Assembly (NCBI GenBank): GCA_903884945.1
Contig: CAISGR010000145.1
Location: forward strand, 1 to 59,081
DNA: 59,081 nucleotides
Direction of reading: 5' to 3'
From: an uncultured bacterium
GTDB taxonomy: Bacteria; Pseudomonadota; Alphaproteobacteria; Sphingomonadales; Sphingomonadaceae
Position numbers and translations under genes: made by a program. This document shows positions 8,145 through 17,875 of the stretch, one piece after another. Below the pieces are notes generated by a model. That model was not told where the DNA came from. It saw only the letters and a program-made list of their open reading frames with translations, and did not search any database. Each line of letters begins with the position of its first letter. The stretch's first letter is position 1.

Positions 8145-9085
8145 AGCCGCTTGCCGAACCAGTGCGGGGTCACATCGGCCTCGATCAGCGGATTGTCGGT
8201 GTCGATCTGCCCCTCCGGGTCGAGATGGATCAGGATCTCCACCTTGGGGAATTGCCGGCGGATCTTCGCCTCCACGGCGTCCATCACGACATGCGCCTCG
8301 GCGATGGTCATCTCGGGCGCGACGTACATGTGGAACTGCGCGAAATCATGGCTGCCCGATCGGCGCGTGCGGAAATCATGGATGCCGCGCAGTTCCGGGT
8401 GCTGCGCCGCCAGTTCGATGAACGCCTTGCGTTCCTCCTCGGGCCATTCCTTGTCCATCAGCTGGTCGATCGCGTTGCTCGAGGCGCGGAACGCGCCGAA
8501 CGCCAGCCAGGCGGCGATGACGATGCCGAACAGCGGATCGGCGCCGCTCCAGCCGAGATACTGGTCGAGCACCAGCGCGACGATCACCGATCCGTTCAGC
8601 AGCACGTCGGACTGGTAATGCATGTTGTCGGCCATGATCGCGACCGATCCGGTGCGGCGGATGATGCTGCGCTGATAGACCAGCAGCAGCATCGTCGCGA
8701 CGATCGCGATGATCGACACGCCGATGCCGAATTCGGCGTCGCGGGTCGGCTCGGAAACGGTCAGCGCCATGATCGCGCGCCAGGCGATGCCGGCGGCGGA
8801 GGCGGTGATCAGCATCACCTGGAACAGCGCGGCCAGCGCCTCGGCCTTGCCGTGGCCGAACCGGTGGTCATGGTCGGCCGGCGTCGCCGCGAGGCGCACG
8901 CCATAGAGGGTGACGAGCGAGGCGAGCAGGTCGAGCGCGGTATCGGCGAGCGAGCCGAGCATCGCGACCGATCCGGTATGCCAGGCAGCGAACGCCTTGA
9001 GCCCGAGCAGGAACAGCGCCATCGCCACGCTCGCCAGCGCGGCCCGCACCACGAACGGAATGGCGCGGCGCTGGTCCTCGGTCAC
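8141..9085 (-). CDS. Cation diffusion facilitator (FieF-like) transporter
   Basis: A 314-residue CDF metal/proton antiporter of the inner membrane. Six hydrophobic segments fill the first two thirds. Metal-site residues are visible: LADTALDLL (D..xD) in TM2 and HYQSD (HxxxD) in TM5, the pattern of the FieF/YiiP zinc-iron site. The soluble C-terminal domain (HDFRTRRSGSHDF, HLDPEG) is the ferredoxin-like dimerisation and regulatory module. The GTG at 9085 overlaps the pdxH stop (GTGA), so the operon is tightly coupled. The open frame continues upstream but antisense to nothing useful and within pdxH, so the GTG is preferred. The likely role is Zn(II)/Fe(II) efflux; exact metal is uncertain. Confidence 0.88.
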   Translation of the reverse strand: MTEDQRRAIPFVVRAALASVAMALFLLGLKAFAAWHTGSVAMLGSLADTALDLLASLVTLYGVRLAATPADHDHRFGHGKAEALAALFQVMLITASAAGIAWRAIMALTVSEPTRDAEFGIGVSIIAIVATMLLLVYQRSIIRRTGSVAIMADNMHYQSDVLLNGSVIVALVLDQYLGWSGADPLFGIVIAAWLAFGAFRASSNAIDQLMDKEWPEEERKAFIELAAQHPELRGIHDFRTRRSGSHDFAQFHMYVAPEMTIAEAHVVMDAVEAKIRRQFPKVEILIHLDPEGQIDTDNPLIEADVTPHWFGKRL

Positions 9086-9660
9086 GGGTACAGCAGGCCT
9101 TCGCGCCAGCCATCGCCGTCGCGCACCCACAGGTGGCGCTCGTGAAGCCGGTGCGCGCGGTCCTGCCAGAACTCGATCCGGTTCGGGGTCAGCCGGTATC
9201 CGCCCCAATGCGGCGGGCGCGGCACGGCGGCGCCGTCGAAGCGCGCCTTCGCTTCCTCGAAGCGCGCCTCGAAGGTCGCGCGCGAGTCGAGCGGGCGGGA
9301 CTGGTCGGAGGCCCAGGCGCCGAGCTGCGAATCGCGGTGCCGGCTGGCGAAATAGGCGTCGGCCTCGGCCAGCGTGACGGGGGTCAGCGGCCCCTCGATG
9401 CGGATCTGCCGGCGCAGCGATTTCCAGTGGAACAGCAGCGCTGCCTGCGGATTGGCGATGATGTCGCCCGCCTTGCGGCTTTCCTGGTTGGTGTAGAACA
9501 CGAAGCCGTCGGGGCCATGCCCCTTCAGCAGCACCATCCGCACCGCGGGCCGGCCGTCGGCATCGGCCGTGGCGAGCGCCATCGCGTTCGAATCGTTGAG
9601 TTCGGTCTCGCGCGCCTCGGCATACCAGGCGTCGAACAGCGGAAAGGGGGAGTCGGCCAT
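9082..9660 (-). CDS. pdxH: Pyridoxamine 5'-phosphate oxidase
   Basis: A 192-residue FMN-dependent oxidase converting pyridoxine/pyridoxamine 5'-phosphate to PLP in the cytoplasm. Visible family signatures are NAMALATADADGRPAVRMVL, the FMN-binding YTNQESRKAGDI, RQIRIEGPL, the SRHRDSQLGAWASDQS stretch, and PPHWGGYRLTPNRIEFWQ near the C-terminus. The very end reads GLLYP rather than the more common RLAP, a minor departure. It is the first gene of a three-gene operon with the CDF transporter and a PhzF-like protein. Length and motifs leave little doubt. Confidence 0.93.
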   Translation of the reverse strand: MADSPFPLFDAWYAEARETELNDSNAMALATADADGRPAVRMVLLKGHGPDGFVFYTNQESRKAGDIIANPQAALLFHWKSLRRQIRIEGPLTPVTLAEADAYFASRHRDSQLGAWASDQSRPLDSRATFEARFEEAKARFDGAAVPRPPHWGGYRLTPNRIEFWQDRAHRLHERHLWVRDGDGWREGLLYP

Positions 9661-9771
9661 GGCCGCGATCTAGGCCTCGCCTCCCGGCCTGTCGATGCCC
9701 GAGGCGAAACCACTGGCAAGCAGGGCGGGGCTGCGGCATGGTCGCGGGCGGGGCGAAGGGGGAGATTCGCG

Positions 9772-11919
9772 TTGTTCGTCATCGGTTTGCGTCGCGTCGC
9801 GCGCCTGTTCGCCGGCCTGTTGCCGGCGCTGCTGCTCGCCATGCTGGCGCCGGCCGCTGCGGCCGATCCCCAGGTCGGCCGCGCCGCTGCGCCCGGCTGG
9901 GTCGACTGGCTGGCCATGCCGGCGGCGAATCCGGATCGCCTGCGCGCCGCCGAGGACGGCGTCTATGATCTGCTCTTCGATACCCAGGTGCGCATCGCCG
10001 GCGGGCAGGAGGTCACGTTCCGGCGGCGCGTGATCAAGGTGCTGGATCGCGCCGGGCTCGAAGGCGCGGCGCAGACCCAGGTCGATTTCGATCCCGCCTT
10101 CGAGAAGCTGGCGATCAACCGTGCCGCGATCTGGCGCGACGGGCACATGATCGATCGCACCGCCGGCGCCGCGATCGATATCCTGCGCCGCGAAAGCGAG
10201 CTCGATAACGGGATCATCACCGGGCATCGGACCGCAGTCGTGCGGCTCGACGATGTCCAGGTCGGCGACGTGGTCGATATCGGCTGGAGCTGGCAGGCGC
10301 TGTCGAGCCCGTGGCCCGGCGACTATTTCGCCCAGCCCGATATGGGCTGGTCGGTGCCGATGGCGCTGACCCGCTTCCGCCTGATCGTGCCGGCCGGCAA
10401 GCCGATCGCGATCCGCCAGTCGCAGGGGCTGCCGCGCCCGGTGGTCCGCGCCGCGGCGGGGGAGGTCGAGCGCGAATGGCGCGTCGTCGATCCCGATCCG
10501 GTCGCGGCGGTCAAGCATGCCCCGGCCTGGTGGCATCGCTGGCCCTATCTCGACATTTCGACGATGGATAGCTGGGCCGCGGTCGCCGCCTCGGGGCTGC
10601 GTCAGTTCCAGGGCGATCAGACGCTGCCCGCGGGCTATGCCGCGCGGGTCGATGCGATCGCTGCGGCCAGCGCCGATCCGGCGAAGCGCGCGATCGCCGC
10701 GCTCCGGCTCGTGCAGGATTCGATCCGCTATACCAGCCTGTCGATCGGTCTGGGCGGCTTCGTGCCGCGCCACCCGGCCGAGGTGGTGCGCAGCGGCTTT
10801 GGCGACTGCAAGGACAAGAGCCAGCTGCTCGCCGTCACGCTGCGGCGGCTCGGCATTCCGGCATGGCCGGCGCTTACGGACATCGACGAGGGGCCGGGCC
10901 TCGCCGCCCGGCTGCCGAGCGCCGCCGCCTTCGATCATGTCATCGTGCTCGCCCGGATCGGCGGCAGGGATCGCTGGTTCGACGCGACCGAGTCGCATCA
11001 GGGCGGCACCATGAAGACGCTGGCCGATCTGCCCTATGGCTATGCGTTGCCGCTCCGCCCCGGCCAGCGCGGCCTGCTGGCCATTCCCGATCCCACGCCG
11101 GCGGCGCACACCATGGCCTCGGTCGAGACCTATCGTTACCGCCATGGCGGGCTGGCGCTCACGGTCGAGACCAGCTTCAGCGGCGACGAGGCCGATGCCA
11201 AGCGCGGGGAACTGGCCAGCGCCGGCGCCGCCAAGGTCCAGCGCGGCTATCTCGATTATTACCGCGCCTCCTATCCCGGCATCGCCGAGGACGGGGACAT
11301 GCGCGTCACTGACGATCGCGACGCGAACCGGCTGCTGATCCGCGAATCCTACCGCCTGCCCGGAACCGCGCGGGACTATGCGAAGACGCTTGCCAGTCTC
11401 CAGGTCACCGCGGATTCGCTGCGCAGCCTCTACAAGGAGATCGACGATGCGGACGGCCGGACCGCGCCGATCGTCCTGCCCTGGACGATCCGGCGTGCGC
11501 ACCGGATCGTGTTCGACATGCCGGGCTATGCGATCGATCTGCCCCGCCTCGAGGACAGCCACGGCCCGGCCTTCGACATGACCGCGCGTGCGACGCATCA
11601 GGGCAGCCGCGCGGTCATGGATTTCACCCTGGCGGGGCGGGCGCGGGTGCTGCCGGCCAGCGCGGCGGCCGATTATGCCCGCCAGCTCAAGGAACTGGAC
11701 GATGCGACCAACTGGACGGTGAACGTCACCACGCCCGGCGTCGCGTCGCTCGATGCGCCCTGGGTCGGGCTCGCCCTCGCGATCCTGCTCATCGCCGGGC
11801 TGGTCGCGCTTCGCCTGCTGCACCGGCGCAACCGGCGGCGTCCGCTCGTGCCGCACGCGCCGACCGGCACCCAGCTCGTGATCCGCCATGTGCCGATCAC
11901 CCGGCGCGATGCGGCCTGA
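9772..11919 (+). CDS. DUF3857/transglutaminase-like exported protein
   Basis: About 715 residues. I chose a TTG start at 9772 because it follows GGGGGAGA at ideal spacing and puts a signal peptide (FVIGLRRVARLFAGLLPALL, ending AAAA) first; earlier in-frame starts lie inside pdxH. Residues 30-300 form the DUF3857 beta-rich domain; the transglutaminase-like papain fold follows with a complete triad: Cys346 (SGFGDCKDKSQLL), His in AFDHVIVLA and Asp in WFDATES. A C-terminal membrane helix (LALAILLIAGLVALRLL) precedes a short basic tail. Such proteins sit in the cell envelope; their substrates are unknown. The gene appears monocistronic and ends 54 bases before ku. Confidence 0.83.
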   Translation: MFVIGLRRVARLFAGLLPALLLAMLAPAAAADPQVGRAAAPGWVDWLAMPAANPDRLRAAEDGVYDLLFDTQVRIAGGQEVTFRRRVIKVLDRAGLEGAAQTQVDFDPAFEKLAINRAAIWRDGHMIDRTAGAAIDILRRESELDNGIITGHRTAVVRLDDVQVGDVVDIGWSWQALSSPWPGDYFAQPDMGWSVPMALTRFRLIVPAGKPIAIRQSQGLPRPVVRAAAGEVEREWRVVDPDPVAAVKHAPAWWHRWPYLDISTMDSWAAVAASGLRQFQGDQTLPAGYAARVDAIAAASADPAKRAIAALRLVQDSIRYTSLSIGLGGFVPRHPAEVVRSGFGDCKDKSQLLAVTLRRLGIPAWPALTDIDEGPGLAARLPSAAAFDHVIVLARIGGRDRWFDATESHQGGTMKTLADLPYGYALPLRPGQRGLLAIPDPTPAAHTMASVETYRYRHGGLALTVETSFSGDEADAKRGELASAGAAKVQRGYLDYYRASYPGIAEDGDMRVTDDRDANRLLIRESYRLPGTARDYAKTLASLQVTADSLRSLYKEIDDADGRTAPIVLPWTIRRAHRIVFDMPGYAIDLPRLEDSHGPAFDMTARATHQGSRAVMDFTLAGRARVLPASAAADYARQLKELDDATNWTVNVTTPGVASLDAPWVGLALAILLIAGLVALRLLHRRNRRRPLVPHAPTGTQLVIRHVPITRRDAA

Positions 11920-11926
11920 CACGGAA

Positions 11927-11953
11927 CGACTCGGCGCGCCGGGGATTGAGTCG
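11927..11953. other. Inverted repeat between the DUF3857 gene and ku
   Basis: CGACTC (11927-11932) and GAGTCG (11948-11953) form a 6-bp inverted repeat with a 15-base GC-rich spacer in the 54-base gap before ku. There is no T-run, so it is not a typical intrinsic terminator; it may be an operator for ku-ligD or chance. Confidence 0.25.
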
Positions 11954-11973
11954 GCGTCGCAACAAAGGAACCG

Positions 11974-12843
11974 ATGATGGCAGCACGCGCCTATTGGCAG
12001 GGGCAGATCAGGCTCGCGCTCGTCTCGATCCCGGTCGAGATCTACCCGGCGACCAAATCGGGCGCGCAGATCAGCTTCAAGCAGATCCACGAGCCGACCG
12101 GCAAGCCGATCCATTACGAGAAGGTCGTCACCGGCGTCGGGCCCGTCGACACCGACGAGATCATGAAGGGCTTCGAATATGAGAAGGGCGAGTTCGTCCT
12201 GCTCGACCAGGACGAGATCGATGCCGTGAAGCTCGAATCGAAGAAGACGCTCGAACTCACCCAGTTCGTCGACGCGAGCGAGATCGACGTGCTCTATTAT
12301 GAAAAGCCCTATTTCGTCGTGCCGGCCGACGATCTCGCCGAAGAGGCCTTCATCGTCCTGCGCGAGGCGCTCCGCCGGACGAAGAAGGTCGGGCTCGGCC
12401 AGCTGGCCATGCGCGGGCGCGAATATGTCGTCAGCCTCAAGCCCTGCGGGCGCGGCATGGTGCTCGAGACGCTGCGCTATGCCGACGAAGTCAACAAGGC
12501 GCAGGGCTATTTCCGCGACATTCCCGATTCCAGGCCCGACGAGGATCTGCTCGAACTCGCCGAGGCGCTGATCGACAGGAAGACCGGCCCCTTCCATCCG
12601 GCCGAGTTTCACGATCGCTATGTCGATGCGCTCAAGGATCTGGTCGAGCGCAAGCGCAAGGCCAAGGGCCGCAAGATCATCGAGGACACGAGCGACGAGC
12701 CGACCGGTCGCTCCGGCTCGAACGTGGTCGACCTGATGGCTGCCCTCAAGAAGTCGATGGAGAAGCCCGCAGCCAGGCCGGCGGCGAAGGCCGCGCCGAA
12801 AAAGGCCCCGGCCAGGAAGTCGCCGGCGAAGAAGCGTGCCTGA
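11974..12843 (+). CDS. ku: Bacterial Ku, non-homologous end-joining DNA end binder
   Basis: A 289-residue homodimeric Ku protein that threads onto double-strand breaks and recruits LigD. The core beta-barrel is recognisable from YWQGQIRLALVSIPVEIYPA, the IHYEKVV strand, KGFEYEKGEFVLLDQDE and the LREALRRTKKVGLGQ segment. Residues 245-289 form a Lys/Ala/Pro-rich flexible tail (KKAPARKSPAKKRA), the type of extension that in other Ku proteins adds DNA binding. AAAGGA lies just before tandem ATGs at 11974 and 11977. The gene overlaps ligD by eight bases, so both end-joining proteins are made together. Confidence 0.95.
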   Translation: MMAARAYWQGQIRLALVSIPVEIYPATKSGAQISFKQIHEPTGKPIHYEKVVTGVGPVDTDEIMKGFEYEKGEFVLLDQDEIDAVKLESKKTLELTQFVDASEIDVLYYEKPYFVVPADDLAEEAFIVLREALRRTKKVGLGQLAMRGREYVVSLKPCGRGMVLETLRYADEVNKAQGYFRDIPDSRPDEDLLELAEALIDRKTGPFHPAEFHDRYVDALKDLVERKRKAKGRKIIEDTSDEPTGRSGSNVVDLMAALKKSMEKPAARPAAKAAPKKAPARKSPAKKRA

Positions 12844-15322
12844 GATCGATCCGCTCGCGCGCTACAATGCGAAGCGCGATTTCGCGAAGACGGCCGAACC
12901 CGCGGGCACGCTCGCGCCGGGCCATGGCAACAGCTTCGTCGTGCAGAAGCATGATGCGAGCCGGCTGCACTGGGACTTCCGGCTGGAGGTCGATGGCGTG
13001 CTGAAGAGCTGGGCCGTCACGCGCGGCCCGAGCCTCGATCCCGCGCAGAAGCGTCTCGCCGTCCGCACCGAGGATCATCCGCTGTCCTATGGCAGCTTCG
13101 AGGGGACGATCCCCGCGGGCGAATATGGCGGCGGCACGGTGATGCTGTGGGATCGCGGCACCTGGGCACCGGTCAAGGGCAAGAGCGCGCGGGATCTCGA
13201 AAAGGGCCATCTCCATTTCGTGCTGGATGGCGAGCGGATGAAGGGCGAATGGCTGCTGATCCGCCTGAAGCCGCGCGGCAGGGAAAAGGGCGAGAACTGG
13301 CTGCTGCGCAAGATCGAGGATGCCGCGGCGGGCGGGGCCGATACGCTGGTCGAGACCGCGCTGACCAGCGTGGCCACCGGGCGAACGATGGTGGAAATCG
13401 CTGAAGGGGCCAGGCCGAAGGCGTCGCCCCGGCGAAGCCCGGGGGCGGCCGGTGGTGAACGCCCAGCCCGGCAACGTCCGACCAGGCAAGGCGGCGGCCG
13501 GCAGCGGGGCGGCGCGGAAATCCCCGCCTTCCGCGATCTCCAGCTCGCCACGCTGGTCGATGCGGTGCCGGCCGGCAGCCAGTGGCTGCACGAAGTCAAA
13601 TATGACGGCTACCGCGCCCTTGTCGCGATCGGGGGCGGCAAGGCGACGATATTCACCCGGTCCGGGCTCGACTGGACCGACAAATTCCCCGGCATCGCTG
13701 ACGCGGCCGCAGCGCTGAAGGTCGGCAGCGCCCTGGTCGATGGCGAGATCGTCGCCTTCAAGGAAGGCAGGCCCGATTTCTCCGCGCTCAAGGCGGCGAT
13801 TTCGGGCGCCGGCGAGATGACCTTCTTCGCCTTCGACCTGCTCGAGCTCGACGGCGAGGATTTGACCGGCCTGTCGAACCTCCAGCGCAAGGAGCGCCTG
13901 CGCCCGCTGCTCGCCGGTGCCGATCCGCGCCTCCAGTTCGCCGAGCATATCCTCGGCGCGGGCGAGAAGCTGTTCGCGACCATGTGCCGCGAGGGCTATG
14001 AGGGGATCGTCTCCAAGCGCGCCGATGCGCCCTATCGCGGGCAGCGCAGCCGCGCCTGGCTCAAGGTCAAATGCACGAAGCGGCAGGAATTCGTCATCGT
14101 CGGCTGGACACCGTCGGACAAGACGCGCGGCTTCCGCGCGCTGCTGCTCGGCGTCAACGGGCCGGACGGCTATGTCTATGCCGGCAAGGTCGGCACCGGC
14201 TTCGATGCCGCGCTGATGGCTGACCTCGGCGCAAAGCTCGCACGGCTCGAGCGCAAGACGCCGACCGTCGCGGCGCCGCGCGCGGCGGTGCGCGGCGCGC
14301 ACTGGGTCACGCCGAAGCTGGTCGCCGAAATCGCCTTCACTGAAGTCACGCCCGACGGCGTGCTGCGCCACCCGAGCTTTCTCGGCTTGCGCGAAGACAA
14401 GGACGCCAGCCAGGTGGTGGCGGAGAAGCCGGTGCCGGTCGAGGCCATTCCGGCGCCGGAGGTGCATGTGAAGATTACCAACCCGGACCGGCTGATCTTC
14501 CCCGACTCGGACGTGACCAAGGGCGATCTCGCCGATTATTATGCGCGCGTCGCGCCGATCATGCTGCCCTGGACGGCCAACCGCCCGATCAGCCTGGTCC
14601 GCTGCCCCCAGGGGCGCGGCAAGCACTGCTTCTTCCAGAAGCACGACGCCGGGAGCTTCGGCGAGCATGTGCACCATGTCGAGATCCGCGAGAAGGACGG
14701 CTCGGTCGAGCCCTATCTCTATGTCGACGATGCCGATGGCCTGGTGACCTGCGTGCAGATGGGCACGATCGAATTCCATGGCTGGGGCTCGTCGGTCGCC
14801 ACGCTCGAACAGCCCGATCGCATGGTGTTCGATCTCGATCCGGACGAGGAGCTGGGCTTCGACGCGGTGAAGAAGGCCGCGGAGGATCTGAAGAACCATC
14901 TCGCCGAAATCGGCCTGGTCAGCTTCGCGATGCTCTCGGGCGGGAAGGGCGTGCATGTCATCGTCCCGCTCAGGCCGCAGGCCGCATGGCCGGCGGTGAA
15001 GGATTTCTCGGAGCGCTTCGCCCGGGCGCTGGCCGAGGCCGAGCCGGACCGGTTCGTGGCCACCATGTCCAAGGCGAAGCGCAAGGGCCGGATCTTCATC
15101 GATTATCTGCGCAACCAGCGCGGCTCGACCGCCGTGATGCCCTATGGTGCCCGCGCGCGCGCCGGGGCGCCGGTGGCCGCGCCGGTCAGTTGGGCCGAGT
15201 TGCGCGACATCGACAGCGCGCACCGCTGGGGCGTCCGCGACGTCGCCGAGCTCATCGATCGCGCTGCGTCGCGCGCGCTCGCCGGCTGGGGATTCGCCGA
15301 TCAGGTGCTGCCCGATCTCTGA
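12836..15322 (+). CDS. ligD: Multifunctional NHEJ ligase LigD
   Basis: An 828-residue three-domain enzyme in the order phosphoesterase-ligase-polymerase, the arrangement of Pseudomonas LigD. The 3'-phosphoesterase (about 25-170) shows HDASRLHWDFRLEVDG and EDHPLSYGSFEG. The ATP-dependent ligase (about 225-510) has its adenylated Lys in EVKYDGYRA near residue 255 and LVDGEIVA. The primase-like polymerase (about 545-820) has NPDRLIFPDSDVTKGDL, the metal-binding DLDPDEE and SGGKGVHVIVPL. A basic, low-complexity linker joins PE and ligase domains (about 185-225). The GTG start at 12836 lies within the end of ku. Function is break repair when no sister chromosome is available. Confidence 0.95.
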   Translation: MPEIDPLARYNAKRDFAKTAEPAGTLAPGHGNSFVVQKHDASRLHWDFRLEVDGVLKSWAVTRGPSLDPAQKRLAVRTEDHPLSYGSFEGTIPAGEYGGGTVMLWDRGTWAPVKGKSARDLEKGHLHFVLDGERMKGEWLLIRLKPRGREKGENWLLRKIEDAAAGGADTLVETALTSVATGRTMVEIAEGARPKASPRRSPGAAGGERPARQRPTRQGGGRQRGGAEIPAFRDLQLATLVDAVPAGSQWLHEVKYDGYRALVAIGGGKATIFTRSGLDWTDKFPGIADAAAALKVGSALVDGEIVAFKEGRPDFSALKAAISGAGEMTFFAFDLLELDGEDLTGLSNLQRKERLRPLLAGADPRLQFAEHILGAGEKLFATMCREGYEGIVSKRADAPYRGQRSRAWLKVKCTKRQEFVIVGWTPSDKTRGFRALLLGVNGPDGYVYAGKVGTGFDAALMADLGAKLARLERKTPTVAAPRAAVRGAHWVTPKLVAEIAFTEVTPDGVLRHPSFLGLREDKDASQVVAEKPVPVEAIPAPEVHVKITNPDRLIFPDSDVTKGDLADYYARVAPIMLPWTANRPISLVRCPQGRGKHCFFQKHDAGSFGEHVHHVEIREKDGSVEPYLYVDDADGLVTCVQMGTIEFHGWGSSVATLEQPDRMVFDLDPDEELGFDAVKKAAEDLKNHLAEIGLVSFAMLSGGKGVHVIVPLRPQAAWPAVKDFSERFARALAEAEPDRFVATMSKAKRKGRIFIDYLRNQRGSTAVMPYGARARAGAPVAAPVSWAELRDIDSAHRWGVRDVAELIDRAASRALAGWGFADQVLPDL

Positions 15323-15388
15323 TCTCTTGTTGCACGCGCGAAAGGATTGTGGTCGGGTCGAAGCGTCCTTAGGGAACCCCGTCACCAG

Positions 15389-17875
15389 ATGGCCACGCAG
15401 CCCGCTCCCTCTCTGCTCGACCCGTCGGTCCACGCCGCGCGCTGGATCGCCGACTATTGCGCGCGCGAGACGCAGGGCGATGCGCTGTGCGCCGGGCGCG
15501 ACGATCCGGCCTGGACGGCGATGTTCGAGGAACTGGCAGCGGTCGCCGGCGACGATCTCGTCCATGCCCGCGAACGGGTGCAGCGCCATGCGGAGGATAT
15601 CGGCACCGGCTTTCGCATCATCGGCGAAAGCGAGGAACGGCCCTGGCCGCTCTCCCCCGTCCCGCTGCTGATCGAGGCGGACGAATGGGCCGGGATCGAG
15701 GCCGGCGTCGCGCAGCGCGCCGAGCTGATGGAAACGATCCTCGCCGATCTCTATGGCGACGCGACCTTTGTCGAGCGCGGCCTCATCCCCGCGGCGCTGG
15801 TCGGCGGCAGCCCCTTCTTCCTCCGCCCCATGGCCGGGCTGGTCCCGCCGGGCGGCCATCACCTGCATTTCGTCGCGGTCGATCTCGGCCGCGGGCCCAC
15901 CGGCGAATGGCGCGTGCTCGCCGATCATCTCCGCGCCCCGGCCGGGGCCGGCTATGCGCTGGAGAACCGGCTGGCGATCTCGCGCACGCTCGGCGGGCTG
16001 CAGGGGCGGCTCAACATCAAGCGCCACGCCCCGTTCTTCGCCGCCTATCGCGCCGGGCTCGCCGCTGCCTGCCGCCGGTCGGAGCCGCGCATCGGGTTGC
16101 TCACCCCGGGCCGCTACAATCCCAGCTATGCCGAGCAGGCGCATCTCGCCCGCTATCTCGGCCTGTTGCTGGTCGAAGGCGCCGATCTCGCCGCCCTGGA
16201 AGACAAGCTCTATGTCCGCACCATCGGCGGGCTCAAGCGCGTCGATGCGATCTGGAACCGGCTCGATCCGCGCCTGCTCGATCCGCTCGCCTTCGATTCG
16301 CATTCCGGCATCGGCGTGCCCGGGCTGATCGATGCGATGGCGGCGGGCAATGTCGTCATCTCCAACGTGCCGGGCGCGGGGGTGCTCGAATCGGCGGCGT
16401 TCGGCGCGTTCCTGCCGAAGCTCGCCACCCGGCTGATGGGTGCCGACCTGCTTCTTCCCAATATCGCCACCTGGTGGTGCGGCCAGGATCAGGAGCGCGC
16501 GCGCGTCATCGAGGATTTCGATCAGCTGCTGATCGGCCCCGCCTTTGGCGTCCAGCCGCTCGGCTTCGCGGGCACCGCGCCGCGCCACGGTTCCGAGATC
16601 ACCGGCGCGGAGCGCGCCGCGCTGCTCGACGACATGACGCGGCGGCCGCAGGATTATGTCGGGCAGGAGATCGTCCGGCTCTCGACCATGCCGGTCGTCA
16701 CCGACGTGGGCCTCGCCGCGCGCCCCTTCACGCTGCGCGTCTTTGCCGCGCGCGGCGCGGATGGATGCTGGGCGGTGCTGCCCGGCGGTTTCGCCCGGAT
16801 CGGCGAGCACAAGGATCCGCGCGCCGCGGTGATGGGCGAAGGCAACTGGTCCGCCGATGTCGCGATTCACGGGCCGGAGCCGGTCGCACCGGTCTCGCTG
16901 CTGCCGCCGAGCGATTCGATTCATGTCCGCCGCAACCCCGGCACCCTGCCGAGCCGCGTCGCCGACAATTTCTTCTGGCTCGGCCGCTATCTCGAGCGCG
17001 GCGAGGCGCTGCTCAACGTGATCCGGGTGATGCTCGGCAATTCGATCGATGCCGATGCCGGCGCGGCGCTCGGGCCGGATACGGTCGGGCGGCTGGTCGG
17101 CCTCGTCGTCAAGGCCGGGGCGGCGCCGCACCCGGCGAGCCTGCGCCGCGCCGACCTGACGCTGTTCGCCCGCACCGCGATGGAATCGGCCGAGGGCGGC
17201 TGGCACAGCGTCCGGGCGATCAACCGGCTCGCGCGCGGCATCGGCCAGGGCTCGCGCGACCGGCTGTCGGCCGACATGGTCAAGCTGCTCGACGCGCCCT
17301 TTCCGGCCAAGGGCGGGATGCTCGATCGTGCCGGGTCGCTCCAGCGCCGCTATGCCGCCCTTTCGGGCCTCTCGGCCGAGCATATGGGGCGGACCTCGGC
17401 ATGGCGCTTCCACGATCTCGGCCGCCGGCTCGAGCGCGCGCTGATGATCACCCGGGCGGTGCGCGTGTTCGGCATGTCCAACGGCACGGTCGACGATCTC
17501 TCGACGCTGCTCGATCTCGCGGACAGCCAGATCAGCTATCGCCAGCGCTATCTGACCGGGATCGCGCGCGTGCCGGTGGTCGATCTCGTCGCGCTCGATC
17601 CGGGCAATCCGCGCGCGCTTGCCTTCCAGATCGAGCGGATCTGCGAGCATCTGCGGGTGCTGCCGGTGCTCGGCGACGACGGGATGGACGAGCCGCAACA
17701 GGCCCAGGCCACGGTGCTCGTCTCGATCGTCTCGACGGCGACCGCGGCGACGCTCGACGAAGCCGTGCTGGGCGATATCGAGCGCCGGCTGTTCGCGCTG
17801 TCCGACGCGGTCGCGCGGCGCTATTTCCTGCAGGGCGCGGAACCGCTGCGCGCGGGCGGCCTTACGCTCGCATGA
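15389..17875 (+). CDS. Fused circularly permuted ATP-grasp and alpha-E domain protein
   Basis: About 828 residues. Residues 60-490 are a circularly permuted ATP-grasp ligase domain (PGRYNPSYAEQAHLARYLGL, VEGADLAALEDKLYV, VISNVPGAGVLES); residues 515-820 are the all-helical alpha-E (DUF403) domain, opening with RVADNFFWLGRYLERGE. In many bacteria these are separate genes; here they are one protein. ATP-grasp enzymes make amide bonds, and comparative studies of this gene set predict peptide or amide synthesis followed by transglutaminase action. The start at 15389 gives a normal N-terminus; an upstream in-frame start at 15347 is possible. The stop overlaps the next start (ATGA). The product is unknown. 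Confidence 0.86.
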   Translation: MATQPAPSLLDPSVHAARWIADYCARETQGDALCAGRDDPAWTAMFEELAAVAGDDLVHARERVQRHAEDIGTGFRIIGESEERPWPLSPVPLLIEADEWAGIEAGVAQRAELMETILADLYGDATFVERGLIPAALVGGSPFFLRPMAGLVPPGGHHLHFVAVDLGRGPTGEWRVLADHLRAPAGAGYALENRLAISRTLGGLQGRLNIKRHAPFFAAYRAGLAAACRRSEPRIGLLTPGRYNPSYAEQAHLARYLGLLLVEGADLAALEDKLYVRTIGGLKRVDAIWNRLDPRLLDPLAFDSHSGIGVPGLIDAMAAGNVVISNVPGAGVLESAAFGAFLPKLATRLMGADLLLPNIATWWCGQDQERARVIEDFDQLLIGPAFGVQPLGFAGTAPRHGSEITGAERAALLDDMTRRPQDYVGQEIVRLSTMPVVTDVGLAARPFTLRVFAARGADGCWAVLPGGFARIGEHKDPRAAVMGEGNWSADVAIHGPEPVAPVSLLPPSDSIHVRRNPGTLPSRVADNFFWLGRYLERGEALLNVIRVMLGNSIDADAGAALGPDTVGRLVGLVVKAGAAPHPASLRRADLTLFARTAMESAEGGWHSVRAINRLARGIGQGSRDRLSADMVKLLDAPFPAKGGMLDRAGSLQRRYAALSGLSAEHMGRTSAWRFHDLGRRLERALMITRAVRVFGMSNGTVDDLSTLLDLADSQISYRQRYLTGIARVPVVDLVALDPGNPRALAFQIERICEHLRVLPVLGDDGMDEPQQAQATVLVSIVSTATAATLDEAVLGDIERRLFALSDAVARRYFLQGAEPLRAGGLTLA

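Noticed and set aside
12746..17698. A 1650-codon open frame on the minus strand, antisense to ligD and the ATP-grasp gene
   Set aside because: Its sequence is Arg/Ala/Gly/Asp-rich without any domain, and its codons mirror the third-position GC of the real plus-strand genes. Similar antisense frames over smc, the GH1 gene and the DUF3857 gene were dropped for the same reason.
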